In this document: positions 34,931 to 46,311 of the stretch, piece by piece | Layout of the letters: every line of letters starts with the position of its first letter | Position numbering within the stretch: the stretch's first letter is position 1 | NCBI GenBank assembly: GCA_950022295.1 | Contig: OX465600.1 | Location: 292,375,782-292,439,781, forward strand | DNA from: Bromus sterilis | Lineage: Eukaryota; Streptophyta; Magnoliopsida; Poales; Poaceae | DNA length: 64,000 nt | Direction: 5' to 3' | Program-made: the position numbers and the translations under genes | Notes under the pieces: model-generated | What the model was told of the DNA's origin: nothing | The model's database searches: none | Seen by the model: the letters and a program-made list of their open reading frames with translations, nothing else

Positions 34931-35600
34931 TCTCCCGCGCAGCCCGTAACTTACAAATAAGGGTCCAAGCAAAAACCCCCGATAGGCGCCACCTGCTGAA
35001 AACCTTTTGGAATCAAAGGGAAGACACGGCTACAACCAGGTGGAACACCAAGTACTTTGGAGAAATATGAATGGAGCACAGGACACAGACAATCCTTTAG
35101 TCTTTACCTGATCGCCAATGATCACCTAAAGACTCGGGGGCTACTCCCATCGGGAGCGCTGTCGCGCACCCGATAAAAGACGGCAGTTAGAAGAAGAACG
35201 ACAAAGGAAACAAATATCAGCCTACGTTCGACTCTACAACTCGAACGTAGCCGCGGGGGCTACTCCCATCGGGAGCACTGTCGCGCACCCTATAGAATCC
35301 ACAGTACAAGGGCTTGATGGACTCGAAGACAACTCTCGTTGAAAGAATTCACAAACAGCTCACACCACAAGGACTCGAACACAGTCCAAGACTCGAGTAC
35401 ATTGGATAGAAGGCAACTCTCATTACTTGAAGACAATCCTCATTACATGGAGAACTAACCTGGTTACAAAGACACACGCAGCCGACAAGACTACAGCACC
35501 AATCACCCAAGGAATTACGACTTTTACATATGTGCCCGTGCTGGGGTGATTGGCGCTAATACGACGAGCATCATCACAGACAAAGGAGGAGTCGAAGAAG
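34931..35600. other. Y: non-coding region with tract-like duplications
   Basis: There is no ORF of note. CGGGGGCTACTCCCATCGGG followed by AGC(G/A)CTGTCGCGCACCC occurs near 35145 and 35254. The first words equal the element's polypurine tract, and CTCCCATCGGGAG is a near-perfect palindrome. A further ACTCCCATCGGGAGCG lies near 36871. Confidence 0.7.
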
Positions 35601-36403
35601 CTAGATCATGATGTCAATGACATAACAAATGGTGAAGCTCGACTTATTTGTGGAGCACCGAAGCCGATGCTCCACCATCTTCTTCTCCAGCTCCACCAAC
35701 TTCTTCTCCAGCTGCACAGCTTCTCCTCCAAGCTCCACCCGAGCTGCCTGCGAAGATGACGCCACTGCCTCCAGTTCTACAAGGTCTCCTGGCGTGCCCG
35801 CTTGATCGGTGGCTTGATGTCGAGGTCCTCTCCAGAGCTGGAGGGCACAACACCACCACCCGAGGAGTCGCCAGAAGATGAAGCCGTTGAAGACATGGGC
35901 GTACGACTCCCCGACCTGCCGGAATTGTCGCTGCTTGTCTCCTGCTAGTACGGATCCATGCGATTGCCGCTCGGGTCAAAAGCGCGGATGGTGAGAGTAT
36001 TTTCGCCATCAAAACGACAACAAAGAGTATCACCATCACGCAAGTTCAAACACCGAGAAAATGACTTCTAGCCAAAACCAAGAAAAATCAAGCGGGAACT
36101 GTCGGTCTCCATCTCAACATAAGAAAGAGGCCGAGAGCACCCCTGAATACGAAGAAGCAGGCCATCCAGGCTACGCTCAGAAACAATGGCAGCAAATGCA
36201 GAAGGAAGAAGAATGCGAGCAGCGTTTCGGCCACGGACGCGTAGGAGAAAGTCATAGCGCCAAAAACCCTCCTCTGAGGAAGAGGAGGAAGGAATCAACG
36301 CTGCACCACGACGGCCACCGCGAGAAGAGCGCGGAGTACGACCACCCCGGCCACGGCGAACCCGGCCGCGGCTAGTCATACCTGCACCTCGCTTTGACCC
36401 CAT
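35601..36403 (-). pseudogene. Antisense gene of Y: B3 DNA-binding-domain protein (broken)
   Basis: It reads opposite to gag-pol. The start is taken at the ATG at 36403 (MGSKRG). Order: Arg/Gly-rich segment (residues about 11-33), Ser run (39-43), then a B3-like domain from about residue 50. Visible landmarks are LLPSAFAAIV, the GW-K-x-F position, LRDGDTLCCRFDGE and AFDPSG, which fit REM-type plant B3 domains. TAG at 36068-36070 falls where B3 proteins have Trp. A second in-frame TAG is at 35945-35947. Then come a Ser-rich stretch and a basic KRAR cluster, with a stop at 35777-35779. In another frame to 35601 is a probable coiled coil (LEKKLVELEKKMVEH). If functional it would act in the nucleus. 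Confidence 0.65.
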
Positions 36404-36487
36404 GAGAAGGGAAAGAGAAAGAGAAGATGAAGAAGAGGAGCAAGATGGGCAGAGGACAAACATTGTTGCTAGATGAAAAAGAGGGGG

Positions 36488-36497
36488 TATATTTATA
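36488..36497 (-). promoter_or_regulatory. TATA box for the antisense B3 gene of Y
   Basis: The minus strand reads TATAAATATA about 85 bp upstream of the ATG at 36403, with a CT-rich leader between. This is the spacing of a plant core promoter and supports independent antisense transcription. Confidence 0.6.
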
Positions 36498-37733
36498 GTA
36501 CAAACCCAAGGGCACGCAGAAGCCCAGACGACGACAACAATTAATTCAAAGACCGAGCATGCCGGGCGATTCGAATTCCGAGACAAAGATGCCTTCACAC
36601 AGGAGGCACTATGCGCTGGGCGCGTCAAATCTCGCGCGTTTTCAATGCGCGCATCGGCAACTCAACAGGCGGCTGCAGCACGCCACAAAAGCCATCATTA
36701 TGTCCGGTCATGAAGACATGAAGGTTCGCCGACAGAGCATCTTTGACGGTCATTCAACAAGGAGATCGTTATCCTTATGAAGAAGAGATAAATCAAAGTG
36801 GCAACACAAAATAAAGTGCAGCTTGCGAGGATCGTTTTCACTGATTCAAATACATTTTTCAAATATATTTAACTCCCATCGGGAGCGTATCCACCCATGA
36901 GAGTCTGAGGTGCTCCCTCGCCTAGAAGAAAAAGACGTGCTCGAGTGATTACTCGCACCCATGAGAGTTTCGGGTGCTCCCTCACCACGACACAAGATAA
37001 GCAGACCTGCACTCGCCAGATCGTATGGTCCCAGAGTATCGGGTGCTCCCTCACCCCGAGAGCGAAGGTGATACTCGAGTGATTACTCGCAGAACTCTAA
37101 GTACCCGAACACTCGAAGACCTCCCGAGCCAGTACTCCTCTACATTAATCCTCGCCCGAGCGCTCGACAAAGCTCCGCGAGTGACGACTAAAACAACTCA
37201 CTTGATTAGTTATTCCAAGTGGGTGCATTACTAACTAGGCTTCGTGCCTCGATAAAAATACATATTCCTGGAACACGATACACTGTGCCCAGATGCCACG
37301 CAAGCTTAGCGTGTAGGTAAGACCTCGCTGCACAGATCAGCCGGGCTGGGACTTGCCGCAGAGAGATTTCACTCCTAATCTTTTCCATGCGCTTGCATGA
37401 TAGAAAAAGCCGGGCGGACGCGCCTAGGATACGAACTTTACTGGCGGCAATTGATCACTGTAAGACCTGCAGCGGCATGACTTTGCTCGACACCAGTGTT
37501 CCAAGCTCATGTCAAGGGACATGAGTTTGATTGGGCTACTGCGGTATTTGCCACTAGCGCAATTCACCAAGGCTCGACCAGTCGACTCCTTGGGCCCTTT
37601 CAGCTTAGCATTCCCTCGAAACAGGTTTTTTCATGGCCCTAGACTGCCAGCGACCCGCAGTTGGACCGTGCATACATCAAAACAACGCAAGAAAGGACTC
37701 GAGTCCCTGCGCGACTCTTCGAGTCCCCCAGAC
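36498..37733. other. Y: 3' region without coding genes
   Basis: No recognisable ORF is present. Three diverged copies of a segment with GGGTGCTCCCTCACC occur at about 36910, 36975 and 37045. A CATGAGAGT word and ACTCGAGTGATTACTCGC recur between them. The rest resembles untranslated sequence of Tat-type elements. Confidence 0.6.
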
Positions 37734-37746
37734 ACTCGGGGGCTAC
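37734..37746 (+). other. Polypurine tract of Y
   Basis: ACTCGGGGGCTAC lies directly before the 3' LTR start TGACGAGG at 37747. This is the standard plus-strand primer position. Confidence 0.85.
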
Positions 37747-38193
37747 TGACGAGGGGGTGACCCCACAACTCCTATGGATGGGCCTACCCGGTGTACCCGA
37801 AGACAAAAGGCCCATAAATATGACACCTGGGCCCAACCTTGGCCCACTAGTGGCACCGACATAGGAGTCTGCGACTCGTAAGGAAGGTGCAAACCTGCCA
37901 TGCGGTACAAGATTAGGGTTAGGAAACCTCATCTGTAATCCAAGACGGGTTCCCCGAGACATAGCCTAGTATATAAGGGCTGGGAGGGGAAACGTCGAGG
38001 GGGCCGAAGACACAATATGTAACCCTAGCCTTGTGCGCACCAGCCTTGGCCTTCCCTGTAATCGCATCTCCAAGCAATAATATCGAGCAGGAATGTCTCC
38101 TCCTGTTAGCCAATGAGCTACCGTCCAACCTGTGCCTCTCATGATTAACCCAGGGTCCCTGACCACGGGATTTGCCAGGGTTGATCCCCGTCA
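37747..38193 (+). repeat. 3' LTR of Y
   Basis: It has the same length and ends as the 5' LTR and about two dozen substitutions, many of them C/T or G/A. It is followed by GTGGC. Confidence 0.92.
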
Positions 38194-38198
38194 GTGGC

Positions 38199-38380
38199 CG
38201 ACTCCTGTAGAGGAGAGTCACCTTCTCCCTGGACGACTCCTGTAGAGGAGAGTCACCTGTCTGCCGACTCATGGAGGTGACTCATGTCAGCCGACTCATG
38301 GAGGTGACTCATGTCAGCCAACTCTAGTCTCCAGGACCTGTCTTCTGGCCGGGTCTTAGCTGTAAGTAATCCCCCCGACA
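38199..38380 (-). repeat. 5' LTR of X, right part
   Basis: It resumes after the second GTGGC (38194-38198) with CGACTCCTGTAGAGGAGAG and ends AATCCCCCCGACA, matching 28080-28260. Confidence 0.88.
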
Positions 38381-38385
38381 AGTTT

Positions 38386-39475
38386 CGCGAGGTCCGCCGC
38401 CGCTCCGTGGCGGAAACCAACAGAGGAGAAAAGACATCTCCGGCGAGCAGGTTCCGCCGGGGAGAACACCTCCCGGAAGGGGAGATCATCGCCATCGTCA
38501 TCACCATCGTCACGAGCATCATCGAGATCATCATCAACATCATCCGCAACATCAGCACCATCTCCACCACCATCCAATCTCACCTCACAAGTTCAACTTG
38601 TGTTGTAATCCATACTATCTATCCTCTCTACTCTATCGGTGTTGATTACTGCCGTGTGATGAATGTTATTTAGTTTTGTTGGAGAAATATAATTGTGTCC
38701 AGATTGTTTATCATCTATTTATCTCCACTGATCATGATCTCTTTTATGTCCTGTGAGTAGTTACTTTAGTTCTTGAGGACATGGGAGAAGTCTAGTTGTT
38801 AGTAGTCATATGATGTTGAAGTAATATGTGTTGTTTGATATTTAAGTTGTGTTGTTATTTTCCTAGTGGTGTTGTGTGAGTCGAACACTCAATACTTCGC
38901 CTTATTAAGGACCTAGGGGAATGCATTGTGTACGAAGAATGCTTACGATGGGTTGCCGGAGTGACAGAAACCTGAACCCCAGTTTGCACGCTTTTTCACA
39001 AGGGAACAATGGATCATCGATCGTATTGCTATGGTTAGGCTTCTACCATAATTACTATCTTGTATTGGCGGATGCTTGCAAGATGTTTAATCATAAGAGT
39101 GCACTTATCTTAGTCTAGAGGGTGTACTAGCATAGATCCACCCACTCAACACTTATTAGCACGGCATATAGTACCGACGCGGAATATGGCGAAAGCACGT
39201 GACTATTTCTCCCGTGTGTCCTCAAGAACGCTTTAGCCTTTATAAGTTCAGTTACTAGTCCTATCCTTTGCTCAAAAGGATTGGGCCACTTATTGCTCCT
39301 CAGTGCCTTTACTTTGGTCGCTTTTACCTTCTTGTTGCTTATACCGAAAACCCCTATAAAGATATCTTTTAGTTCCTGCAGCTATTTCTTTACCAAAGTC
39401 ACTTACCAATACCTTCTACTCCTCGTTGGGTTCGACACTCTTATTTATCGAAAATGCTACAAACGATCCCCTACA
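38386..39475 (+). repeat. 5' LTR of gypsy U, second part
   Basis: It resumes immediately after the second AGTTT (38381-38385) with CGCGAGGTCCGCC, matching the V LTR in register. It holds the ATC-rich stretch (about 38480-38580) and ends near GATCCCCTACAGG. The expected GGGTCATCA terminus is not recognisable, so the exact LTR end is uncertain. Confidence 0.75.
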
Positions 39476-39478
39476 GGA

Positions 39479-40733
39479 GATAGACATCCAGGTGAACACT
39501 TGCTATATTTATCACAACTATGTTCATTATTCAAGCTTGCAGGTGTGTCAATGGAGTTCGTTATGAAGAAATTATTCTCCATATCACTTATAGATAAAGC
39601 TTCAGATTGGTATAAGCTCCTCGATAACTCACACTTGCTTAATTGGCAAGAGCTTATGTCTCTCTTTTATACATAGTTTTATCCTCTTCATGAAATTCAT
39701 CGAGACAGTAATTACATCGGTAACTTTTGGTCTCGTGATGGAGAGAGAATCACTCAAGCTTGGGGGAGACTAAAGTCCCTAATGTTCAAATGTCCTATTC
39801 ATGAACTCCCCAAAAATATTATACTTACAAATTTTTATGCCAGGATTTCTCGTCAGGATAAGGAGATGTTGGATGCCTCCTCTAGCGGGGTATTCCAAAC
39901 AAGAAGCGTCGAAGAAAGATGGGATCTCATTGAGAGGATCCAGAAGAACACCGAAGATTGGAAAATCGATAAAGGTATTGAACCCGCTATAAATTATGAG
40001 CATTATTACATTGAGAGCTATGTGAAAACTAATTATTTTAATACCTTTTGCTCCAAGATTGGTCTTGATTCCCAGCTTATGATTGATTTTTGTAAGAACT
40101 TTGCCTCTCACATTGACTCTTCTAAGGAGGAGAAGGATCAGTATCATAAACACTTTAAAGAATTACCTGTTGATATTCATGTTGCTGACCCTATTTTGCC
40201 TCAAGTTTTATATGAAAAGCCCCCTTTTCCTACAAGGATGAGGGAGCATTCTTTTGTGACAGGCATAATAAATAAAAGTGAGAGAAGAACCGACGAACCT
40301 GAGGACCAGATCAAGGTTGATCCTCAAGTTTTGGTGGTTAAGGATTTAGTTACTAATGATGTTTCAGATTCCAAGATAAATTTTTGTGTTGTTTCAACTA
40401 ACATTGTCACTGCCAAGAATAAAAGCCCAATTTCAGGTACACCAGTTGTATCTGTCAAAATAGGAGATCACAATTATTACGGGCTATGCGATCTGGGATC
40501 CAGTGCTAGCGCTATTCCTTATTCACTCTATCAGGATATCATGGGTGATATTTCACCATGTGAACTTGAAGAGGTTGATGTTACCATTTATCTAGCAAAT
40601 AAATACACTATCTCTCCCATTCGAATTGTGAGAGATGTTGAAGTCCTATGCGGAAAGGTAAAGTATCCTACCGACTTTCTCATACTTGGTTCAGTGCAAG
40701 ATAGTTTTTTTCCCTATTATCTTTGGTAGGCCT
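39479..40733 (+). pseudogene. Gag and protease of gypsy U
   Basis: One frame runs from about 39479 with an in-frame TAG at 39674-39676 and then stays open from 39677 to 40729. The first part has Trp-Tyr-Lys-Leu-Leu-Asp and WQELMSLFY, typical of gypsy gag. It then continues through KCPIHELPKNI to the protease motif GLCDLGSSASAIP (catalytic Asp). A frameshift within a T-run near 40706 moves Pro-Ile-Ile-Phe-Gly-Arg-Pro out of frame. Element W begins immediately after that motif. Reverse transcriptase and the rest are not in the window. Confidence 0.82.
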
Positions 40734-42373
40734 TGATGGCTTCTCGCCCCTCGTTGGTTACCCCAAGTGGAAGGTTTGAGATGCAGTGCAGCAGCAAGTT
40801 TCCCTCAGTGAAGATACCAAGGTTATCGAACCAGTAGGACTCAGGAGATACAAGTAGGTGGCAACGTGGCCAGAAATTGCTTCCTGACTACGGTGTTGTC
40901 GTGGACCTGCACACGACAACAAATAACTTTGCTCCCAACGAGTACAGAGGAGTTGTCAATTCCTCCGGCCTTCTCGTTTACAAAGGATCAACACAAGAGA
41001 TAAAAGGTGCAAAGGAAAGTAAAAGCTGAAAGTAAATTGAGGGTGTGAACAATAATGTGAAGATGGACCGGGGTCCCGTGATTTTCACTAGTGATGTCTC
41101 TCTCCCAAAAGACGATAAAAGTGCTAGCGAGGTAAAACAAATCACAGTTGGGCAATTGACAGGATTATGAAGGCACCGCAATGCTAACTATGCTGCAAAG
41201 AAAGGAAGGGCTCAAAAGCAATGGGCAGTACGCCAAGGTAAGTAGACCGAAATCCATCTGCATCTACTACGAATCATCCACCTTGAGATATCTATCCAGA
41301 ACATCTCGCTGGTATTAAGTTGCGAGTCCCACCCAAAGTGTAAACTCAAAGCAATAGACAACTGCATTAAAAGAACTTTGCGTAAAGTAAACAATCCTTG
41401 CACCCGCAGATACAAGCACCTTTGTTTTATCTCTGGTGGCAACATCACATCCCCTAGTCTCATGTTTTTGTCACTCAAGCTAGACATCAAGGGGTTGAAC
41501 CCACAATCGAGCATAACGCTCTCTCTTGGAATTGCAAATAAAATACTTGGCCAACGCAAATACTGCAATGGAGAACATGCAAGAATTTACTCAAGAACAA
41601 AATATAAAAGAGAAGAACCAAATATATTACTCATCACAATCTGAACATAGTCTCATAATCCATCAGATCCCAACAAACTCAGCATAGCAACAGCAGAAAT
41701 TACATAGATGCCTCGATCATGTGAGGCAGCTCACGAGGACTCAAAAGTGGAAGCACAAAGGGGGAGAGATTCATCACATAGCTACTGGTCAAGGACCCAT
41801 GGTCCAAGGGGGACTACTCACGACACATCCAGGAGGCGTCCATGGCTATGGATGGTCTCCCAGAGGGGGTTCCTCCTTCCGGCAGGGTGCCGGGGCAGCT
41901 TCTCCAGGTAGCCCCGATCTTGAAACGGCGGCGGCGGCGGTACAGAGGGGAATTTGCGAGAAAGAGATCGATATTAGGGGTTTCCACCCCGAGGGGTAAA
42001 TATAGGCGAAGGGGGCATCGAGGGGACCCACGAGGCAGTCAGGAGGGTCCCTAGCGCGGCCCAGGGTGGGCCCGCGCCACTTTCCCTCCTGGCTGCCTGG
42101 TGGTGGCCCCCCTTCCCTCTCTTGGTGATTCCGGAAGCTTTTGTTGCGTTGATTTTTTATATATTTTTCCTGGAATTTTTGGAGCACTTTTAATGGCCGG
42201 AAAACCTGAAATACAAAAACAACAGAAAAAAGAAACTGGCAACTGGGTGCACTGAGTTAATAGGTTAGTCCAAATATGTTCAAAAGTGTATGAAAGTTCA
42301 AGCAAAACATGGCAAAGTCACACAAAACATGCATGGAGCAAGCAGAAATTATAGATACGTTTGGGACGTATCA
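40734..42373 (-). repeat. 3' LTR of W
   Basis: This 1640-bp LTR reads TGATGGCTTCTCGCCCC to GGGACGTATCA on the plus strand. The polypurine complement CATCCCCAAGCTT follows. It is the same family as the fragment at 4697-6120. It is inserted just after the Gly-Arg-Pro codons of U's protease. Confidence 0.85.
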
Positions 42374-44860
42374 ACATCCCCAAGCTTAATTCCTGCTTGT
42401 CCTCGAGTAGGTAAATGATAACAAGCATAATTTCTGTGGTGACATGCCACACAACCAAATAAGGACCTTTAAGTAAAGCAACCAAAGCATGCAATTCAAT
42501 TCAAGTCTTAACAAGCAAGAGTCTATATTAGCATTGACACAAGCAACAAATGAACAAAAGGTGCAAGAGCTCTTGCTGTCCGTGACTCGAATGTCTCCAA
42601 ATGGTGTTTGCGTGAAAGCAAGGGACTGGGAATAAAGAGAAAAAAGGTTGTTGAGAACAACTATCTACTAAAGTGTCACACTTGGTCTCCTTTGGATTCT
42701 TATCTGGACTTGTCCCCAAACCACTAGCCAGGTACAAGTCAAACTGTTCCACTCCCTTTCGATATTTTGAGCACTAATGCAATGGATGAGCGTGAGCAAG
42801 AAAGTTGACACCTAAAAGGCGAAACAGAAAGAAGGTGGAGGAGGAAGACAAAAAGGTGTGAAAGGCTCACATCAATGAGGACAATCATAGGCGAGAGAAG
42901 GCCATATGATAGATATGATGTGAGGAGTAGGGATTGCCATACAACGGATGCACATGTGAGCTAAAAGCTCTCCAAGGGAACTAGTGGGGGTGCATCTAAC
43001 TTGCTTTCTCAAGAAGACCTAGAGCTCGTTTGAGGAGGCTCATCATTGGAATATACAAGCCAAGTTCTATAGTGTGAAGGGTCCCCACATAGCTATATGC
43101 ATGATGATGATCTCTATGGAGTACAAGGGATAGAAGATGAAGTACTAGTGTGGATCTCTCAAACGGAATAGTAGTATGCCCCCTTCTCTTTTTTTTCTTT
43201 TCTCTTTTTTTTTTAATTTTTTGGTGGCCTGAATGGCTCTTTCTATTTAACTCTCATTTGTCCTCTTTGGGATCTTTTGATTTTGTCCTCTTTGGGATAT
43301 TTTCCTCACTTTAGGGGAAATAATCTATATTTTACAAGAATATAGGAGATCTTTCACACTTTACAAAGGTACTCACATAAAGAAAATGTAACTATCATGA
43401 TGCAAATGTATGCCTCTGCCAGGGTAGCAGGATATGCAATGATACTAGCGCGTCATGTAGCAATGATTAGGGCAAGGCCCAACTAGCATGCGGCTCATCG
43501 ATCAAGCAAGTAGCATGTATGACATGAAGATCAAGTCATGAGAAGGTGGATGTTGCATGGAAATGTATCTCGGAAAGGCTATTGAAATGCCTTGTAGGTA
43601 GGTATGGTGGCTGTTTTGAGGAAAGATATAAGGAGGCTTATGATGACAGAGCGTATCATGCCAAGGGTTTGGATGCACCAGCGAAGTATGCGCCAACTCT
43701 CGAGGTGAGAAAGGGCAATGCACGGTACCGAAGAGGCTAGAAAAAGTATAGGTGGGTGGAAGTGTCAACTTTTGAATACTCACATTAGTCCGAAGAACTC
43801 ATGCACTTATTATCTGTAACTCTCAATCTAATAAGGAGGTTCACAAAGAGATAGGTACCCCGAGGAGGAGTGTATGGGGGTTTGGTTATCCTTGCGCATC
43901 CTCGACTCATGGTACGTGAGTGTACTCTAATATTCAAACCCTCTAGAGGTTAGTGATCCATCTAGTAGCTGGAGTTCTCAACATGGGTTTTTTGGTTTTC
44001 GAAAAACACACGGATTGCCCAAAATACGACATCTATCACTAATAGGCAAGAGCTCTTGACACCATAAGTTCAAACATTACTCTAGTCAATACCTCAAAAC
44101 TATTGCAAGTTACTACTACAAAGAGAATAGCAACTTTATCTACCTACTTTCAGTCAAGACACAGAACTCGGTGCAACATGAAAACTCTCTAACAAGATAA
44201 AACATGCAACCTATAGAAAGTTCAACCTAAGACAAAAGAAAAGCTCTAGAAAAACTAAAGCACTACAACTAAACAGAACAGCAGCTAAGAAAAGAAAAAG
44301 AACAGCTCACAGCTAAAAGATTAAGCATGCAAATCCTATGAGGAGTTCTAGTTCAAGCGGAGCGTGAATCTCTCCCACACAAAAGAGTAAGTTGGGGTCT
44401 AACTTGTTACTATAGCAAAGAAAGCAAAACTGATATGGGGTGGCCCGATCTTCTCAGTAAGAGAACGGTGAATATGAGGGCGATGATAGATAACTTGTAT
44501 GTAGCCGATGAACTCTCCTCGCTAGATCCCTGTTGCCAATGAGACAGCTCTCTACCCTTTGGATATTCACAACTTCACACACTTGCGCAACGTAGCCGTC
44601 GACCACGAGACGGTAATTTGCAATCTACTAATTCCCAGTGGAACAACAGATCACACAAAACTTGCAGTAGCAACACTTCAGATCGATACGAATTGAAGTA
44701 TATGATTCAAGATGAAAGCTTGGAGCTATTCTCAAGAACTAGGGTTTATCTAAACGTGGTCTAACCTAAAAACTCGTAGGAGGTCATATATTCGTAAGCT
44801 AGGGTGTCCAAACGGGGATACATGGGCCGCAGCCCTTAATTCTGCGCGCAGGCATCGGCC
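42374..44860 (-). other. W 3' internal region, non-coding
   Basis: This is AT-rich sequence with only chance ORFs under 100 codons. It includes a long T-rich run at about 43185-43220 and the polypurine tract complement at 42374-42387. No domain is recognised. Confidence 0.65.
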
Positions 44861-45166
44861 AGGTCGGACGGTCCAACCTGTAAGTCGGACGGTCCGGCCT
44901 CAGGACGGACGGTCCGACCTGTTACTCGGACGGTCCGACCTAAGCAGTAAATTCTATTGATGTTTGTCGTCGTAAGTCGGATGGTCCGGCTTGATACTCG
45001 GACGGTACGGCCTGGGGTCGGACGGTCCGACATGAAGTCCGTACGGTACGACTTGGCCAGTAATTCCACTGATCTTCGGAGGCATATTTCGGACGGTCCG
45101 CCTTGATGTCCGGACGTCCGGCCTGGTGTCCCGGACGGTCCGACTTGCAATCCGGTCGTCCGACGC
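44861..45166. repeat. Cluster of about 12 GTCGGACGGTCCGAC-like palindromes
   Basis: The perfect form GTCGGAC-G-GTCCGAC is an inverted repeat with a one-base centre. About twelve exact or near copies occur in 306 bp, in three groups separated by spacers with AATTC-TTGATGTTTG or similar text. Substitutions often fall in one arm only. The cluster overlaps the C-terminal half of the ORF at 44954-45559. Confidence 0.85.
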
Positions 45167-45559
45167 CTTCAGCAATTCCTCCTTTTGCTTCATCTTCGTG
45201 CAACTCTCTCCTCGTGCAACTTGCCCTTGTTCCTTCTCTTCCTCTTGTATAACTCCTTGGTACCTGATAACACATATATACGAGGACTTAGGCATTATAA
45301 AATCCTCACGAAGTAAAACATCAGATTCTATGAGGAAGAAGTTCACCTGTTGTTCTAGTAGCTTTGCACGTGCTCTTGTAATAGGTCCAATTCTGATTTC
45401 ATTGGACTTAATCATCATTGGTTCTTCATTAGGTGTTGGAGGTGCAAGGATAGTAGGGATGTCCTCATAAAAAACAAACCTAGAAAAGTAAAGAGCGAGA
45501 CGCTCCAAGCAAAGCACATAACGCATGAAGTGATAAAAATATAGTGCAAGGAGGGACAA
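44954..45559 (-). CDS. Extra ORF of W with TRARAK motif and repeat-derived tail
   Basis: This 201-codon ORF lies downstream of protease and upstream of the 3' LTR. After a hydrophobic Tyr/Leu-rich N-terminus it contains IGPITRARAKLLEQQVNFFL. The Pro-(I/M)-Thr-Arg-(A/S)-Arg-Ala-Lys motif is one I have seen near the 3' end of plant gypsy polyproteins. The last 60 residues read through the palindromic cluster and are rich in Arg-Thr-Val-Arg and Gly-Pro-Ser-Asp. No enzymatic function can be assigned. It may be a pol remnant extended by repeats. Confidence 0.4.
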   Translation of the reverse strand: MSLLALYFYHFMRYVLCLERLALYFSRFVFYEDIPTILAPPTPNEEPMMIKSNEIRIGPITRARAKLLEQQVNFFLIESDVLLREDFIMPKSSYICVIRYQGVIQEEEKEQGQVARGESCTKMKQKEELLKASDDRIASRTVRDTRPDVRTSRRTVRNMPPKISGITGQVVPYGLHVGPSDPRPYRPSIKPDHPTYDDKHQ

Positions 45560-46311
45560 ACTGATGATTGTTGATGAAGAAGGGGATGCATCGGGGGCAT
45601 CCCCAAGCTTAGACGCTTGAGTCTTCTTGAATATTTATTGGGGGTGGACATGGGCATCCCCAAGCTTGATCGTTTGACACTCCTGAATCTTCTTTCATCA
45701 TCCTCCATCGCGCACTTGAAAACTCCCTTCATACATAACTCATTGTAGGCTGATTAGAGAGGTTAGTACCCTAATAAAATAATTTTCTTCTACTGCAAAT
45801 AAAGATTTCCAAGAAGAGCTACTATTTCTCTTGCCTGCCCAAAAAATTTTGCAAAGAAAAAGCCAGCTTAAGGATTGCAAAACTGCGAAAAGAAAAAACC
45901 GGGGCAGAAGCTGAGAAAAACAGAACAACAGAGAAAGGAGAATTTTTTCGAGGTACTTCTGCAACTCAAATAAAAAAACTTTGAACAGACGCCTGAAAGG
46001 TAATTGTATGGAGCATGCTATCAAAACATTTCAGATCAAAAAGATGATCTGGTGATTTATTGAGAATTTTTTCGTCAAGCATACAAAATCTGTTTCTGGA
46101 CAGCAAGCACCAACTTTTGACCTTTCTTGCAATCTAAGGCTAAACTTGGCACAAAGCTTGAAAAGTAAAGATACAATGATGTTGCTACAATAGTAACAAT
46201 CATCAAGACCACTAAGAACAGAACAAAAGCAAAAAGAAAAACCTAAATTCATTGCGGGCTGCCTCCCGGAAGCGCTTCTTTAGAGCCATTAGCTAGGCTT
46301 AAAGCAGAAGA
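45560..46311 (-). other. W region between protease end and extra ORF
   Basis: No recognised protein is present. Two copies of a GGGCATCCCCAAGCTT tract complement occur near 45597 and 45652. GCGGGCTGCCTCCCGGAAGCG at 46255-46275 is a phrase I associate with Triticeae gypsy elements. ORFs at 45740-46252 look like chance Leu/Phe-rich frames. Confidence 0.55.

Larger units (their letters stand above)
32160..38193 (+). mobile_element. Tat-like gypsy element Y (non-autonomous) with antisense gene
   Basis: Both LTRs are 447 bp (32160-32606, 37747-38193) with a perfect GTGGC duplication outside. A PBS follows the left LTR and an ACTCGGGGGCTAC tract precedes the right LTR. One plus-strand frame carries gag, protease and the first about 55 residues of reverse transcriptase, then runs into a 69-bp array. 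The rest of reverse transcriptase, RNase H and integrase are absent. The 3' part carries an antisense gene with a B3-like domain. The LTRs differ at about 24 of 447 positions by eye, mostly transitions. Confidence 0.9.
27185..38380 (-). mobile_element. Gypsy-type element X (non-autonomous), interrupted by Y
   Basis: LTRs run TGTCGTGGAAAAG... to ...CCCCCCGACA. A perfect AGTTT duplication flanks the element (27180-27184, 38381-38385). The left LTR is followed by the complement of CTTGGGGGCTAC, the tract seen beside 3' LTRs of Tat-type gypsy elements, so X reads on the minus strand. The interior (28261-31347) lacks any pol domain. Element Y splits the right (5') LTR. Confidence 0.88.
26775..40733 (+). 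mobile_element. Gypsy element U (5' LTR, gag, protease), interrupted by X and cut by W
   Basis: The LTR starts TGATACGTCCAAAATG at 26775 and is split by element X at 27184/38386. Gag and protease follow to 40733, where element W interrupts the protease. U's LTR belongs to the same family as V's but lies in the plus orientation. It inserted into copia R, whose right part is not in the window. Confidence 0.82.
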
